NCBI RefSeq assembly: GCF_015234275.1
Contig: NZ_JADGII010000011.1
Strand: one strand, 5' to 3'
Origin: Prosthecochloris ethylica
GTDB taxonomy: Bacteria > Bacteroidota > Chlorobiia > Chlorobiales > Chlorobiaceae
DNA length: 64,000 nucleotides
Positions 52,749-61,368 of the stretch are shown here, one piece after another. Each line of letters begins with the position of its first letter. Within the stretch, counting starts at the first letter, position 1. The position numbers and the translations under genes were made by a program. Under the pieces are notes generated by a model, which was not told the DNA's origin, ran no database searches, and saw only the letters and a program-made list of their open reading frames with translations.

Positions 52749-54803
52749 TCAGGGCGTCTGGTTTCTGCGTTTGCGGATCTGCTCGACCGCGGCTTCAAGC
52801 GTTTTCTGCTCGTCACTTGTCGCTGTTTCGCTGTCGTCTTCTTCATCCTCCATGGAGAGGTGGGCCGGTTCGGTGCTGCCGAGAGGCCGCTTGCCGAGGA
52901 TTTCCTCGATCTCGCGGTACTGCAGGACTTCACGGCTGAGCAGTTCTCCGGCGAGCTGTTCGAGCTTGTCGCGGTTCCTGGTGAGAATCTCGCGGACGGT
53001 CTGTTCTGCCTGGACGATGATTGCGCTGACCTCTTCGTCGATTGTCCTGGCGGTATGTTCGCTGTACTTCTTGTCGACGCCCGGGCCTCCATAGTACGGG
53101 TTGTTGCTTTCGTAGTAGGAGATATTGCCGAGTTTGTCGCTCATACCGTACACCACGACCATGTTGTAGGCGATTTCGGTGACCTTTTCAAGGTCGTTCT
53201 GTGCCCCGGTCGAAATCTCCCCGAAGATGATGTCTTCTGCGATCCTGCCGCCGAGCAGCCCGCAGATACGCGAGATCAGCTCTTTCCGGGTCATCAGGTA
53301 GCGGTCTTCGAGAGGCAGGTTCAGGGTATAGCCGAGAGCGCTCATGCCGCGGGGGACGATCGATATTTTCTGAACCGCGTCGTTTTCTGCCGTCATCCAG
53401 CTGATGATCGCGTGTCCCGCTTCGTGGTAGGCGACAATCTGCTTCTCTTTCGGATTGATGACCTTGTTTTTCTTTTCGAGGCCGGCGACCACACGTTCGA
53501 TGGCGTCTTCGAAATCTTTCATTTCGATGCTCTGCTTGCCCCTGCGCGATGCAAGCAGGGCAGCCTCATTTGCTGCATTGGCTATCTCTGCGCCGGCAAA
53601 TCCAGGCGTCTGTGACGCAAGCACCTTGAGGTTCACGTCCCGGGACAGCGAGAGCCCTTTGGTGTGTACCTTGAGGATGTCGATGCGACCCTTCAGGTCA
53701 GGCTTGTCGACCATGATCTGCCGGTCGAACCGTCCAGGGCGCAGCAGGGCCGGATCGAGGACATCGGGCCGGTTGGTGGCAGCCATGAGTATGACGCCTT
53801 TGTCTGTAGCGAAGCCGTCCATTTCAACCAGCAGCTGGTTGAGGGTGTTTTCGCGTTCGTCATTGGTCCCCATCATGGCGCCTTTGCCGCGGCTGCGGCC
53901 GACGGCGTCGATCTCGTCAATGAAGATGATGCAGGGCGCTTTTTCCTTGGCCTGGCGGAACAGGTCGCGGACCCGGGCTGCGCCGACACCGACGAACATT
54001 TCAACGAAGTCCGAACCGCTGATGCTGAAAAACGGCACATCGGCCTCCCCGGCAACCGCTTTCGCCAGGAGTGTCTTGCCGGTACCCGGAGGGCCGACAA
54101 GCAGGACGCCTTTCGGGAGCTTGCCGCCGAGCTTGGTGTACTTTTTCGGGTCCTTGAGAAAGTCGACCACCTCCATGACTTCACCTTTGGCTTCATCGAG
54201 GCCGGCAACGTCCTTGAAGCTGATGCGGGTGTGTTCGTCCAGGTTTTCGTAGAGGGCGGCCTTGTTTTTGCCGATGTTCATGAACTGTGAGCCCGGACCG
54301 CCCATTCGGCGGAAGACGAAGAAGTAGATGCCGATGAGAAGGGCAAACGGCAGGATCCACTGCAGCAGTTCACCGATCCAGCTGTTGCCGGGAATGCCCT
54401 GGTAGGTGATGCCCCTGCTTTCCAGAAGCGGGATCAGTTCGTCATCCTTGACCGGAGTTACATGAACTTCGCGTGACTGCCCGTCGGTCAGCTGCAGGAT
54501 TGCCCCGGGGTCGTCGCCTTCTTTCCCTGCTGCAGGTATGGCGCTGACCCCCGGTTTCAGCGTAACGTGGATTCGCTCGGGCGCGATCCTGACGGATTCC
54601 ACCTTGTTGTCCGAGATCAGCGAGCGGAACGTGCTGTAGGATATTTCCCGGCTCGAACCCGACCAGAAGAACGCCAGCTGGAGCCCGATGAGGATGAAGA
54701 TGATGACGACGTAATAGACAAGGGAGAACTTCGGCTTGTTGTCGTTGTTGTCAGGGTCGCTTTTATATGGATTTTGTGGCTTGAACGGATTTTTGTTTGA
54801 CAT
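52749..54803 (-). CDS. ftsH: ATP-dependent zinc metalloprotease FtsH
   Basis: A membrane-anchored AAA protease of 684 residues. Two membrane helices (about 28-48 and 145-165) flank a periplasmic domain. The AAA motor has GPPGTGKT (237-244), the DEIDAVG Walker B stretch and the second region of homology RPDVLDPALLRPGRFD. The protease domain has zinc site HEAGH near 460. It degrades unneeded membrane and regulatory proteins. An acidic tail ends the protein. It is divergent from pyrF. Confidence 0.97.
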   Translation of the reverse strand: MSNKNPFKPQNPYKSDPDNNDNKPKFSLVYYVVIIFILIGLQLAFFWSGSSREISYSTFRSLISDNKVESVRIAPERIHVTLKPGVSAIPAAGKEGDDPGAILQLTDGQSREVHVTPVKDDELIPLLESRGITYQGIPGNSWIGELLQWILPFALLIGIYFFVFRRMGGPGSQFMNIGKNKAALYENLDEHTRISFKDVAGLDEAKGEVMEVVDFLKDPKKYTKLGGKLPKGVLLVGPPGTGKTLLAKAVAGEADVPFFSISGSDFVEMFVGVGAARVRDLFRQAKEKAPCIIFIDEIDAVGRSRGKGAMMGTNDERENTLNQLLVEMDGFATDKGVILMAATNRPDVLDPALLRPGRFDRQIMVDKPDLKGRIDILKVHTKGLSLSRDVNLKVLASQTPGFAGAEIANAANEAALLASRRGKQSIEMKDFEDAIERVVAGLEKKNKVINPKEKQIVAYHEAGHAIISWMTAENDAVQKISIVPRGMSALGYTLNLPLEDRYLMTRKELISRICGLLGGRIAEDIIFGEISTGAQNDLEKVTEIAYNMVVVYGMSDKLGNISYYESNNPYYGGPGVDKKYSEHTARTIDEEVSAIIVQAEQTVREILTRNRDKLEQLAGELLSREVLQYREIEEILGKRPLGSTEPAHLSMEDEEDDSETATSDEQKTLEAAVEQIRKRRNQTP

Positions 54804-54943
54804 CTATGACTGCAAGAGTTAAAGGAGTTTCGTTGTGGACGGGCGCCTGGTGAGGCGCTCTGTGCAAAGTTCCTAATTTACAAGAGAATTTCATAAAACA
54901 ATTGATTAATCTATTCCCTGCGTAATTAGTTTCATTTCCGCAC

Positions 54944-54972
54944 CCGGCCCCTTCGGGGGCCGGTTTGTTTTT
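54944..54972 (+). terminator. Intrinsic terminator in the divergent ftsH-pyrF gap
   Basis: CCGGCCCC (54944-54951) and GGGGCCGG (54956-54963) form an eight-base stem closed by TTCG, followed by TTTGTTTTT. It points toward pyrF, yet no annotated gene on the plus strand ends here. It may end a short leader or small RNA. Confidence 0.75.
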
Positions 54973-55029
54973 CTTTCACCAATTGAGTAGATAGGTTTTT
55001 GACTTTTTACAACATTTCGACCATCCGTC

Positions 55030-55878
55030 ATGAGTGCTGCAAGGGAGAAAGCCAACCATCAGATTTCCTCGAAACGTTCGCTGCTCTGTGTCGGGCTCGA
55101 CAGCGATCCGCTGAAGATCCCCCGGATTTTTCAGTCCATGCCGCGGCCTGTCGTCGCGTTCAACAGCGCGGTCATCAGAGCTACCAGGTCATGTGCCGCG
55201 GCCTACAAGATCAATACGGCATTTTACGAAGCCAGGGGCCTGGACGGGCTTCGTGATATGGAAGAGTCACTCGAACATGTGCCGTGCGAGTGCCTGTCGA
55301 TTGCCGACGCCAAACGTGCCGATATCGGCAATACCAGCAGAATGTACGCCCGGGCATTTTTCGAACACTGGAATTTTGACGCGATTACCGTTGCGCCTTA
55401 CATGGGAGAGGACTCCCTGGAGCCGTTTTTCGCGTATGAGGAGAAGCTGGTCTTTGTGCTGTGCCTGACGTCGAACCCCGGGTCGGCGGATTTCGAGGAA
55501 CAGGCGCTTTCCGGCGGCCAGCCGCTGTACCGGCGTGTTCTCGAGCGTGTCCGGCAGTGGGGGCGCAGCGCCAATGCCGGTATCGTGGTGGGAGCGACCA
55601 AGAGCAGCGAACTCGAGCTGATCCGACGGGAAGCGCCGGACCTGTTCTTTCTCATTCCGGGGGTCGGTGCACAGGGCGGTTCGCTGAAAGAGTCAGCTGC
55701 TCTCGGGATGGACGCGCAGCGGAGGAGTGCACTGATCAACGTCAGCCGCGGAATTATCTATCCGGAGGGGGAGTTCGGTTCTGTCGAGGAGTTCGAGCTG
55801 GCGGTCGCCCGCAAAGCCTCGGCGCTCCAGGAAGAAATGGAAGGAATTGTGTGCCCCTCCGATGACGGAGCGGCCTGA
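55030..55878 (+). CDS. pyrF: Orotidine 5'-phosphate decarboxylase
   Basis: Last step of UMP synthesis, removing CO2 from OMP. The 282-residue protein has the catalytic Asp-x-Lys-x-x-Asp (Asp93, Lys95, Asp98) in IADAKRADIGNTS and phosphate-loop residues PGVGAQGGS near 218. The length and DAKRADIGNTS pattern fit the long form of the enzyme (type 2). glmS starts 16 bases after it, so the two are co-transcribed. An intrinsic terminator upstream hints at leader control. Confidence 0.95.
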   Translation: MSAAREKANHQISSKRSLLCVGLDSDPLKIPRIFQSMPRPVVAFNSAVIRATRSCAAAYKINTAFYEARGLDGLRDMEESLEHVPCECLSIADAKRADIGNTSRMYARAFFEHWNFDAITVAPYMGEDSLEPFFAYEEKLVFVLCLTSNPGSADFEEQALSGGQPLYRRVLERVRQWGRSANAGIVVGATKSSELELIRREAPDLFFLIPGVGAQGGSLKESAALGMDAQRRSALINVSRGIIYPEGEFGSVEEFELAVARKASALQEEMEGIVCPSDDGAA

Positions 55879-55894
55879 AAACAGGTAGTGTGCC

Positions 55895-57742
55895 ATGTGC
55901 GGAATTGTCGGATATATCGGAGATCGTGAAGCTGCCCCGTTATTGCTTCGGGGGCTCGAGCGTCTCGAGTACAGGGGATATGATTCAGCCGGGATTGCGG
56001 TGCTTGACGGTCGAGTGTCGGTGTGCAAGCGCATGGGGCGCGTGCAGAATCTCAGGGAGATGCTTTCCTCGCCCGAATGCGGCGCCCTGGCAGGGGCGAC
56101 GCTGGGAATAGGTCATACCCGCTGGGCGACACACGGTGACCCGAGCGACCGCAACGCGCACCCGCATGTCAGCCGGGACGGGAGCATCGCCCTGATCCAT
56201 AACGGCATTATCGAGAATTATTCGACGCTGAAAAAAGAGCTTTCCTCGAAGGGCTACCGGTTCAGCAGCGATACGGACTCCGAGGTGCTCGTACACCTGA
56301 TGGAGAGCATTCGCGCCTCCCGTCCGGAGCTTGCGCTCGAAGCTGTCGTTCGCAAGGCACTGCATCATGTGGAGGGCGCCTACGGGCTTTGTGTGATTTC
56401 CGACCGTGAGCCTGACAGAATGGTCGTTGCGCGCAAGGGCAGTCCGCTGGTGATCGGTATCGGTGAGAGTGAATTCTTCGTGGCATCGGATGCTGCGCCG
56501 ATCGTGGAGCATACCCGGAAGGTCGTGTACCTGTCCGATGGCGAAATGGCGGTGCTCACTCGAGACAGCTACGTTGTCAAGACCATCGGGAATGTCGAGC
56601 AGGAGAAGCTGGTCACCGAGCTGGACTTTGACCTCGAGGAAATCGAGAAAGGCGGGTTCGAGCACTTTATGCTCAAGGAGATTTTCGAGCAGCCGGGGGT
56701 CATGCGGGATGTGATGCGTGGCCGGGTGCGGCTCGAGGAGAACCGCGTGAGGCTCGGCGGTATCGAGGATTATCTCGATACGATCCGGGGCGCCGAGCGT
56801 ATCGTAATCTGTGCCTGCGGGACCAGCTGGCATGCGGGGCTGATCGGAGAGTACCTGATCGAGGAGTTTGCCCGCATTCCGGTCGAGGTGGATTATGCTT
56901 CGGAGTTCCGCTACCGCAATCCGATTATCGGCAGGGGTGACGTGGTGATCGTGATTTCCCAGTCTGGAGAGACCGCCGACACGCTTGCCGCACTGAGGCT
57001 CGCCATGCAGAAAGGGGCGACGGTTATCGGCATCTGCAATGTCGTTGGTTCCACGATCGCGCGGGAGACCCACTGCGGCATGTATACGCACGCCGGTCCC
57101 GAGATCGGTGTTGCATCAACCAAGGCGTTTACCGCCCAGGTCATCGTGCTCTACCTGCTTGCCCTCGCGCTCAGTGAAGGCCGCACCCTGCCGGATCATG
57201 AGATCGGGCTCTATCTTCGCGAACTGGCCGCCGTGCCGGAGAAAGTCGAGCGTATCCTTGCCCAGAACGACGTGGTGATGGAGATTGCGCAAGCATACCA
57301 TCAGTCGAGAAACTGCCTCTATCTCGGCCGCGGGTTCAACTTTCCCGTCGCTCTCGAGGGTGCGCTCAAGCTCAAGGAGATCTCCTACATTCATGCGGAA
57401 GGCTATCCTGCCGCCGAGATGAAGCACGGGCCCATCGCCCTGATCGACGAGGATATGCCGGTAGTCTTCATTGCAACTCGTGATACCACCTATACCAAGA
57501 TTCTCAGCAACATCGAAGAGGTGCGCAGCCGCAAAGGGCACGTGATCGTCATTGCCAGCGATGGTGACGAGGATATTCGCAGGCTGGCCGATCACGTGAT
57601 TCATATTCCTTCCGCCGCAGGGCCGGTGACCCCGCTGCTGAACGTCATTCCGCTTCAGATGCTCTCCTACCATATCGCGACGCTGAGGGGATGCAACGTC
57701 GACCGCCCCAGAAACCTCGCCAAGTCCGTGACCGTGGAGTGA
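55895..57742 (+). CDS. glmS: Glutamine-fructose-6-phosphate aminotransferase
   Basis: Makes glucosamine-6-phosphate for peptidoglycan and lipopolysaccharide from fructose-6-phosphate and glutamine, in the cytoplasm. The 615-residue enzyme has the glutaminase domain (nucleophile Cys2; CGIVGYIGDREAAPLLLRGL) and two SIS sugar-isomerase domains (ACGTSWHAGL near 305; ISQSGETADTLAALRLAM near 355). The C-terminal Lys/Glu region PRNLAKSVTVE is normal. It follows pyrF in one operon; no glmS ribozyme is seen in the leader. Confidence 0.97.
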   Translation: MCGIVGYIGDREAAPLLLRGLERLEYRGYDSAGIAVLDGRVSVCKRMGRVQNLREMLSSPECGALAGATLGIGHTRWATHGDPSDRNAHPHVSRDGSIALIHNGIIENYSTLKKELSSKGYRFSSDTDSEVLVHLMESIRASRPELALEAVVRKALHHVEGAYGLCVISDREPDRMVVARKGSPLVIGIGESEFFVASDAAPIVEHTRKVVYLSDGEMAVLTRDSYVVKTIGNVEQEKLVTELDFDLEEIEKGGFEHFMLKEIFEQPGVMRDVMRGRVRLEENRVRLGGIEDYLDTIRGAERIVICACGTSWHAGLIGEYLIEEFARIPVEVDYASEFRYRNPIIGRGDVVIVISQSGETADTLAALRLAMQKGATVIGICNVVGSTIARETHCGMYTHAGPEIGVASTKAFTAQVIVLYLLALALSEGRTLPDHEIGLYLRELAAVPEKVERILAQNDVVMEIAQAYHQSRNCLYLGRGFNFPVALEGALKLKEISYIHAEGYPAAEMKHGPIALIDEDMPVVFIATRDTTYTKILSNIEEVRSRKGHVIVIASDGDEDIRRLADHVIHIPSAAGPVTPLLNVIPLQMLSYHIATLRGCNVDRPRNLAKSVTVE

Positions 57743-57826
57743 GAAGGGGGGCGTGAGGGAATTATTCGCCGATGATATCGGTTTTTCTCAGACACAGGCT
57801 TCTCAATCTGGAAAAACCGCTATTTC

Positions 57827-58765
57827 ATGGAAAATCATATTGTTATTACCGGTGCTACAGGCGTGATCGGCAGTGTGATCGCCGGCAAGCTCATCGCTTC
57901 AGGCGAAAATGTCGTGGTTTTCTCCCGTTCGCCAAAGAGTGCGGCTTCAAAAGTGCCTGGAGCGGCAGCTTACGTCAAATGGGACTCCGATCTGGCAGAC
58001 GGCGAGTGGACAGAGTACGTCGAGGGGGCGAAAGCTGTCATTCATATGGCCGGCAAGCCTCTTCTCGAGGAACGCTGGTCTGACGAGCACAAGGTGGAGT
58101 GCTACGACTCGCGTATAGTCGGAACACGCAATCTGGTCAACGCGATCAATGCCGCTTCCCGTAAACCGAACGTGCTTATTTCATCATCGGCAGTAGGCTA
58201 TTACGGGTCGTTCGACCGTTGCGACGATACCCCTCCCCTTGACGAGGATGCGCCTGAAGGAGATGATTTTCTTGCCAAGATCTGTTATGACTGGGAAAAG
58301 GAGGCCCGCAAGGTCTCTGACGAGGTGCGACTGGTGATTCTCAGGACCGGGATTGTGCTGTCGACCAAGGGCGGTATGCTCGAGCGGCTGCTCCTGCCGT
58401 TCAACCTGTTTGTCGGCGGTCCGGTCGGGTCGGGTGAGCAGTGCCTGTCGTGGATTCATATCGATGACGAGGTTGCGGTCATTATCGAGGCGATCTCTCA
58501 TGAGGGTCTGAAAGGGGCGGTGAACCTTGTCGCTCCAGGTGCTGTATCGATGAGCGCGTTTGCCAAAGCTCTCGGTTCGGTGATGAGCCGTCCGTCGTTT
58601 GTGCCTGTGCCGAAACTTGCTGTCCAGGTGCTGATGGGCGAAGGGGCGGAGTATGCGGTCAAGGGTCAGAACGTCAGGCCGAAAGCTCTTCAGGACTACG
58701 GATTCAGTTTTTCCTATACAGACCTGCAGTGGGCCCTCAAGGACCTGGTCGAACACAACAAGTAA
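57827..58765 (+). CDS. TIGR01777-family NAD-dependent epimerase-like protein
   Basis: A 312-residue short-chain dehydrogenase-like protein. It opens with the Rossmann motif VITGATGVIGSVIAGKL and has the family segment VIHMAGKPLLEERWSDEHKV near 75. The C-terminal DUF1731 region contains VRPKALQDYGFSFSYTDL. The chemistry is unknown; relatives include E. coli YfcH and plant GIANT CHLOROPLAST 1. It follows glmS after 84 bases. No clear regulator is seen. Confidence 0.9.
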   Translation: MENHIVITGATGVIGSVIAGKLIASGENVVVFSRSPKSAASKVPGAAAYVKWDSDLADGEWTEYVEGAKAVIHMAGKPLLEERWSDEHKVECYDSRIVGTRNLVNAINAASRKPNVLISSSAVGYYGSFDRCDDTPPLDEDAPEGDDFLAKICYDWEKEARKVSDEVRLVILRTGIVLSTKGGMLERLLLPFNLFVGGPVGSGEQCLSWIHIDDEVAVIIEAISHEGLKGAVNLVAPGAVSMSAFAKALGSVMSRPSFVPVPKLAVQVLMGEGAEYAVKGQNVRPKALQDYGFSFSYTDLQWALKDLVEHNK

Positions 58766-58793
58766 GGTGTGTGCCCTCCTGCCGTAAACAAAA

Positions 58794-58828
58794 ACAGCCC
58801 GTGTTGATGCACGGGCTGTCCACATTCA
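58794..58828. terminator. Terminator between the epimerase-like gene and the RRM protein gene
   Basis: ACAGCCCGTG and CACGGGCTGT form a ten-base stem with a six-base loop (58794-58819). On the minus strand it is followed at once by a TTTTGTTT tract, so it best ends the RRM gene; the plus-strand T run is a little farther away (CATTTTTTCC). Confidence 0.85.
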
Positions 58829-58853
58829 TTTTTTCCTTGCAAATGGCGCGGTA

Positions 58854-59126
58854 TCAGTAACGGTCCCTGCGTACAGGGCGTTCTTCACGCGGTCTTGCCT
58901 GGTTGACTTTGATCGTGCGACCATTGAAATCAGTGTCGTTGAGAGAATCGATGGCGTTTGCCGCTTCTTCATCGTTCGGCATTTCAACAAAACCGAAGCC
59001 TTTCGAGCGCCCGGAAAATTTGTCAATAATAATGTTTGCGCTGTCGACCTGGCCAAATGCGTTGAATGCGTCACGAAGATCGTCTTCGGTTACGCTGTAT
59101 GGCAGGTTGCCAATGTAAATGTTCAT
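58854..59126 (-). CDS. RRM-domain RNA-binding protein
   Basis: A single RRM of 90 residues. RNP2 is IYIGNL (residues 3-8) and RNP1 is KGFGFVEM (42-49), followed by a short arginine-rich tail ending RRDRY. Similar cold- or stress-regulated proteins occur in cyanobacteria and Chlorobi. ATG 59126 is chosen because homology starts there; the frame runs 29 codons further but crosses the folded leader. It has its own leader RNA and terminator, so it is monocistronic. Its target RNAs are unknown. Confidence 0.95.
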   Translation of the reverse strand: MNIYIGNLPYSVTEDDLRDAFNAFGQVDSANIIIDKFSGRSKGFGFVEMPNDEEAANAIDSLNDTDFNGRTIKVNQARPREERPVRRDRY

Positions 59127-59157
59127 GGTTTGTCCGTGGAAACATGTGCTTTGATAG

Positions 59158-59246
59158 AGAAGAGCGCTGCCAAATAACCAAAAGCACAAAATTATCTGAA
59201 AGCGGTCAGTCAACCATTGACTAATTCAGTGATAATTTACTCTTCT
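59158..59246 (-). ncRNA. Folded RNA leader of the RRM gene, candidate Chlorobi-RRM motif
   Basis: Three nested stems are visible: CTCTTCT/AGAAGAG (59158-59164 with 59240-59246), AAATTATC/GATAATTT (59189-59196 with 59231-59238), and AGTCAA/TTGACT (59208-59213 with 59217-59222). It ends 31 bases before the RRM start codon. A known RNA motif, Chlorobi-RRM, lies before RRM-protein genes in this phylum, and this candidate fits by place and shape. Confidence 0.6.
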
Positions 59247-59525
59247 GATGCTCGGTTTTCAAAAAGAAAATGTCATGAAATGAAAAATATCCACAACATT
59301 TATCCGTAAATGGCCGGATTGCGGGCGGAAATGGATGGGGGCGAGGGTTGCTCTGCAGATGTCGGGCGATTTATTTTATGAGAATCTTTGTGTTTTTTCC
59401 TTACTTTTTTGTGCCTATGTCGACATATTGGTAATATTTTTAATTTTTGTCTTTATTTTTCTGGTTGATATGGTTAGCTTTGCTTGTCGATTTACAACAT
59501 CAGAAAAAAGAAATTACTACGTGTT
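59247..59525. other. AT-rich intergenic region upstream of amtB
   Basis: Promoter region for amtB. GG-N10-GC at 59338-59351 matches the spacing of a sigma-54 promoter but lacks the preceding T and may be chance. From 59390 on the DNA is very T-rich, which makes a hydrophobic open frame (59335-59529) with no homology or ribosome site. I see no RNA gene or repeat here. Confidence 0.35.
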
Positions 59526-60851
59526 ATGAAATATGTTATCAGCAGCGGAATTGCCGGGCTGGCGGTGCTGTGTACCGCTCTTCCTGCCATGGCGTCCGCT
59601 GAAACAACGGATTCCGGCACTACGGCCTGGATGCTGACAGCGACAACCCTCGTACTGCTGATGGTGCCCGGGCTGGCGATGTTTTACGGCGGGCTTGTCA
59701 GGACCCGCAACGTTCTGGGGACCATGATGCACAGCTTTGCCGCCATGTTTGTGATCGGTGTGCTGTGGCCGGCAATCGGATACGCGTTGAGTTTTGGTCC
59801 CGGGATCCTCGGAGGGCTTGTCGGATGGAACCCGGATTATGTGTTCCTCAGGGGGATTGACGAGACCATTATGGATGCCGGAATTCCGGAGTACGTCTTT
59901 GCCATGTTCCAGGGCAAGTTTGCCATTATCGCTCCGGCCCTGATTGCCGGCGCATTTGCCGAGCGGGTTCGTTTCGGCGGATATGTGCTCTTCATCGCTC
60001 TCTGGAGTATTGCGGTGTACAGCCCGATCTGTCACTGGGTATGGGCTGAAGATGGTTTTCTGTTCAATATGGGTCCTGCTGGGGCGATTGATTTCGCCGG
60101 AGGTACGGTTGTTCATATCTCCTCGGGTGTCAGCGCGCTGGTGGCGGCGCTCTTCCTCGGTTCCAGAAGAGGGTACCCCGACAATGTGATGCATCCGAAC
60201 AATCTGGTGATGACCCTGATCGGAGCCGGACTGCTCTGGGTGGGATGGTTCGGGTTCAATGCCGGCAGTGCCGTTGCCAGTGATCTCGATACCGCCAGGG
60301 CGCTGACCGTGACCCAGGTTGCCGCTGCAGCCGGTGCCCTGGCATGGATGGCTATCGAAGGGGTGCTCTACCGCAAGGCGACCACGCTCGGCGTGGCTTC
60401 CGGGATCATTGCGGGACTTGTCGCCATCACTCCGGCAGCGGGGGTCGTCCAGCCGGACGGGGCCCTGGTGATCGGTGCCGTGTCGTCGCTGATCTGTTTT
60501 CTGGCTATCCAGCTGAAAAACAAACTCGGCTACGATGACAGTCTCGATGCGTTCGGTATCCACGGCGTCGGGGGAATTGTCGGGGCTCTTGTGCTGACCT
60601 TTTTCATTCGCGAGAGCTGGATGGCCGAAGCCGCGGCGGCTGCAGGCGGAAGCTGGAGTATCTGGCAGCAGTTCGGCGTGCAGGCGGCAGCTGTCGGAAT
60701 CACCATTGCCTATGCTGCAGTGGTGACCCTCGTGCTGTTGTTCATTGTCGAAAAAACCGTCGGCTTCCGTCTTGGCGAGACAGGGGAGAAAGCCGGCCTT
60801 GACCATGCCCTTCACGGGGAGCACGGCTATGGCCTTATCAATCCAAATTAA
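59526..60851 (+). CDS. amtB: Ammonium transporter AmtB
   Basis: A trimeric inner-membrane ammonium channel of 441 residues with a cleavable signal (ending AMASA) and 11 spans. It shows VPGLAMFYGGLVRTRNVLG near 55, SPICHWVWAEDGFL (with the first pore His and gating residues) near 175, and DAFGIHGVGG with the second pore His near 350. Ammonium uptake is used when nitrogen is scarce. The PII gene follows after 14 bases in the same operon. The ATG at 59526 gives a normal signal peptide; an upstream in-frame start does not. Confidence 0.95.
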   Translation: MKYVISSGIAGLAVLCTALPAMASAETTDSGTTAWMLTATTLVLLMVPGLAMFYGGLVRTRNVLGTMMHSFAAMFVIGVLWPAIGYALSFGPGILGGLVGWNPDYVFLRGIDETIMDAGIPEYVFAMFQGKFAIIAPALIAGAFAERVRFGGYVLFIALWSIAVYSPICHWVWAEDGFLFNMGPAGAIDFAGGTVVHISSGVSALVAALFLGSRRGYPDNVMHPNNLVMTLIGAGLLWVGWFGFNAGSAVASDLDTARALTVTQVAAAAGALAWMAIEGVLYRKATTLGVASGIIAGLVAITPAAGVVQPDGALVIGAVSSLICFLAIQLKNKLGYDDSLDAFGIHGVGGIVGALVLTFFIRESWMAEAAAAAGGSWSIWQQFGVQAAAVGITIAYAAVVTLVLLFIVEKTVGFRLGETGEKAGLDHALHGEHGYGLINPN

Positions 60852-60865
60852 GGGGGAGTGCAGAG

Positions 60866-61207
60866 ATGAAGCTGATTACAGCGATTATACAGGAGGATAA
60901 ACTTGATGAAGTGCGGGAAGCCCTGATCCAGGCTGATGTGACCAGGATTTCCGTCAGCCGGATTTCCGGTCATGGCCGCCAGGAGGATATCGACATCTAC
61001 CGTGGCCGGAGAATCGCTCCGAACCTCCTGCCGAAAACCAGGATCGAAATCGCCGTGAACGAGGATTTTGTGGAGCAGACCATCGATACGATCATAGCCG
61101 CAGCCCGTCATGGTGATGGTGAAATCGGTGACGGCAAGATTTTTGTGACACCGCTCGAGGAGTGCGTGAGGATCCGTACCGGCGAGCGCGGAAGATCGGC
61201 TATCTGA
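60866..61207 (+). CDS. glnK: PII nitrogen-regulatory protein (GlnK-like) with altered T-loop
   Basis: A trimeric signal protein of 113 residues that binds ATP/ADP and 2-oxoglutarate and usually plugs AmtB when ammonium is ample. The PII fold motifs are present (KLDEVREALIQADV; HGDGEIGDGKIFVTPLEECVRIRTGE). The T-loop, however, reads YRGRRIAPNLLPK, so the uridylylated tyrosine (position 51 in E. coli) is replaced by isoleucine and one residue is lost. A strong GGGGGAG site precedes ATG 60866. Control by uridylylation at this site is thus not possible. Confidence 0.93.
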   Translation: MKLITAIIQEDKLDEVREALIQADVTRISVSRISGHGRQEDIDIYRGRRIAPNLLPKTRIEIAVNEDFVEQTIDTIIAAARHGDGEIGDGKIFVTPLEECVRIRTGERGRSAI

Positions 61208-61237
61208 CGGCAGTGACGTTGCGTTTCATTCATGTTG

Positions 61238-61263
61238 AAAGGCGGCCTCCGGGCCGCTTTTTC
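61238..61263 (+). terminator. Terminator after the amtB-glnK operon
   Basis: AAAGGCGGCC and GGGCCGCTTT pair around a TCC loop with one mismatch or bulge, and a TTTTT run ends at 61262. It is 30 bases past the glnK stop. Confidence 0.82.
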
Positions 61264-61368
61264 ATTTCCGGCTTTGCTGTTTTTCTTTTTAATTACGTTA
61301 GGCGGGCGTGTTCCCCATCGATACATTCCGCCTGCATTCTGTCCACGATATGTTTCAAGGAGGTTGTC

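Noticed and set aside
59338..59351. GG-N10-GC as a sigma-54 promoter for amtB
   Set aside because: The flanking bases do not match the consensus well, and such spacing is frequent by chance in GC-rich DNA. Listed only as a possibility in the region note.
59335..59529. A hydrophobic 64-residue open frame upstream of amtB
   Set aside because: T-rich DNA always yields hydrophobic codons; there is no ribosome site or known family.
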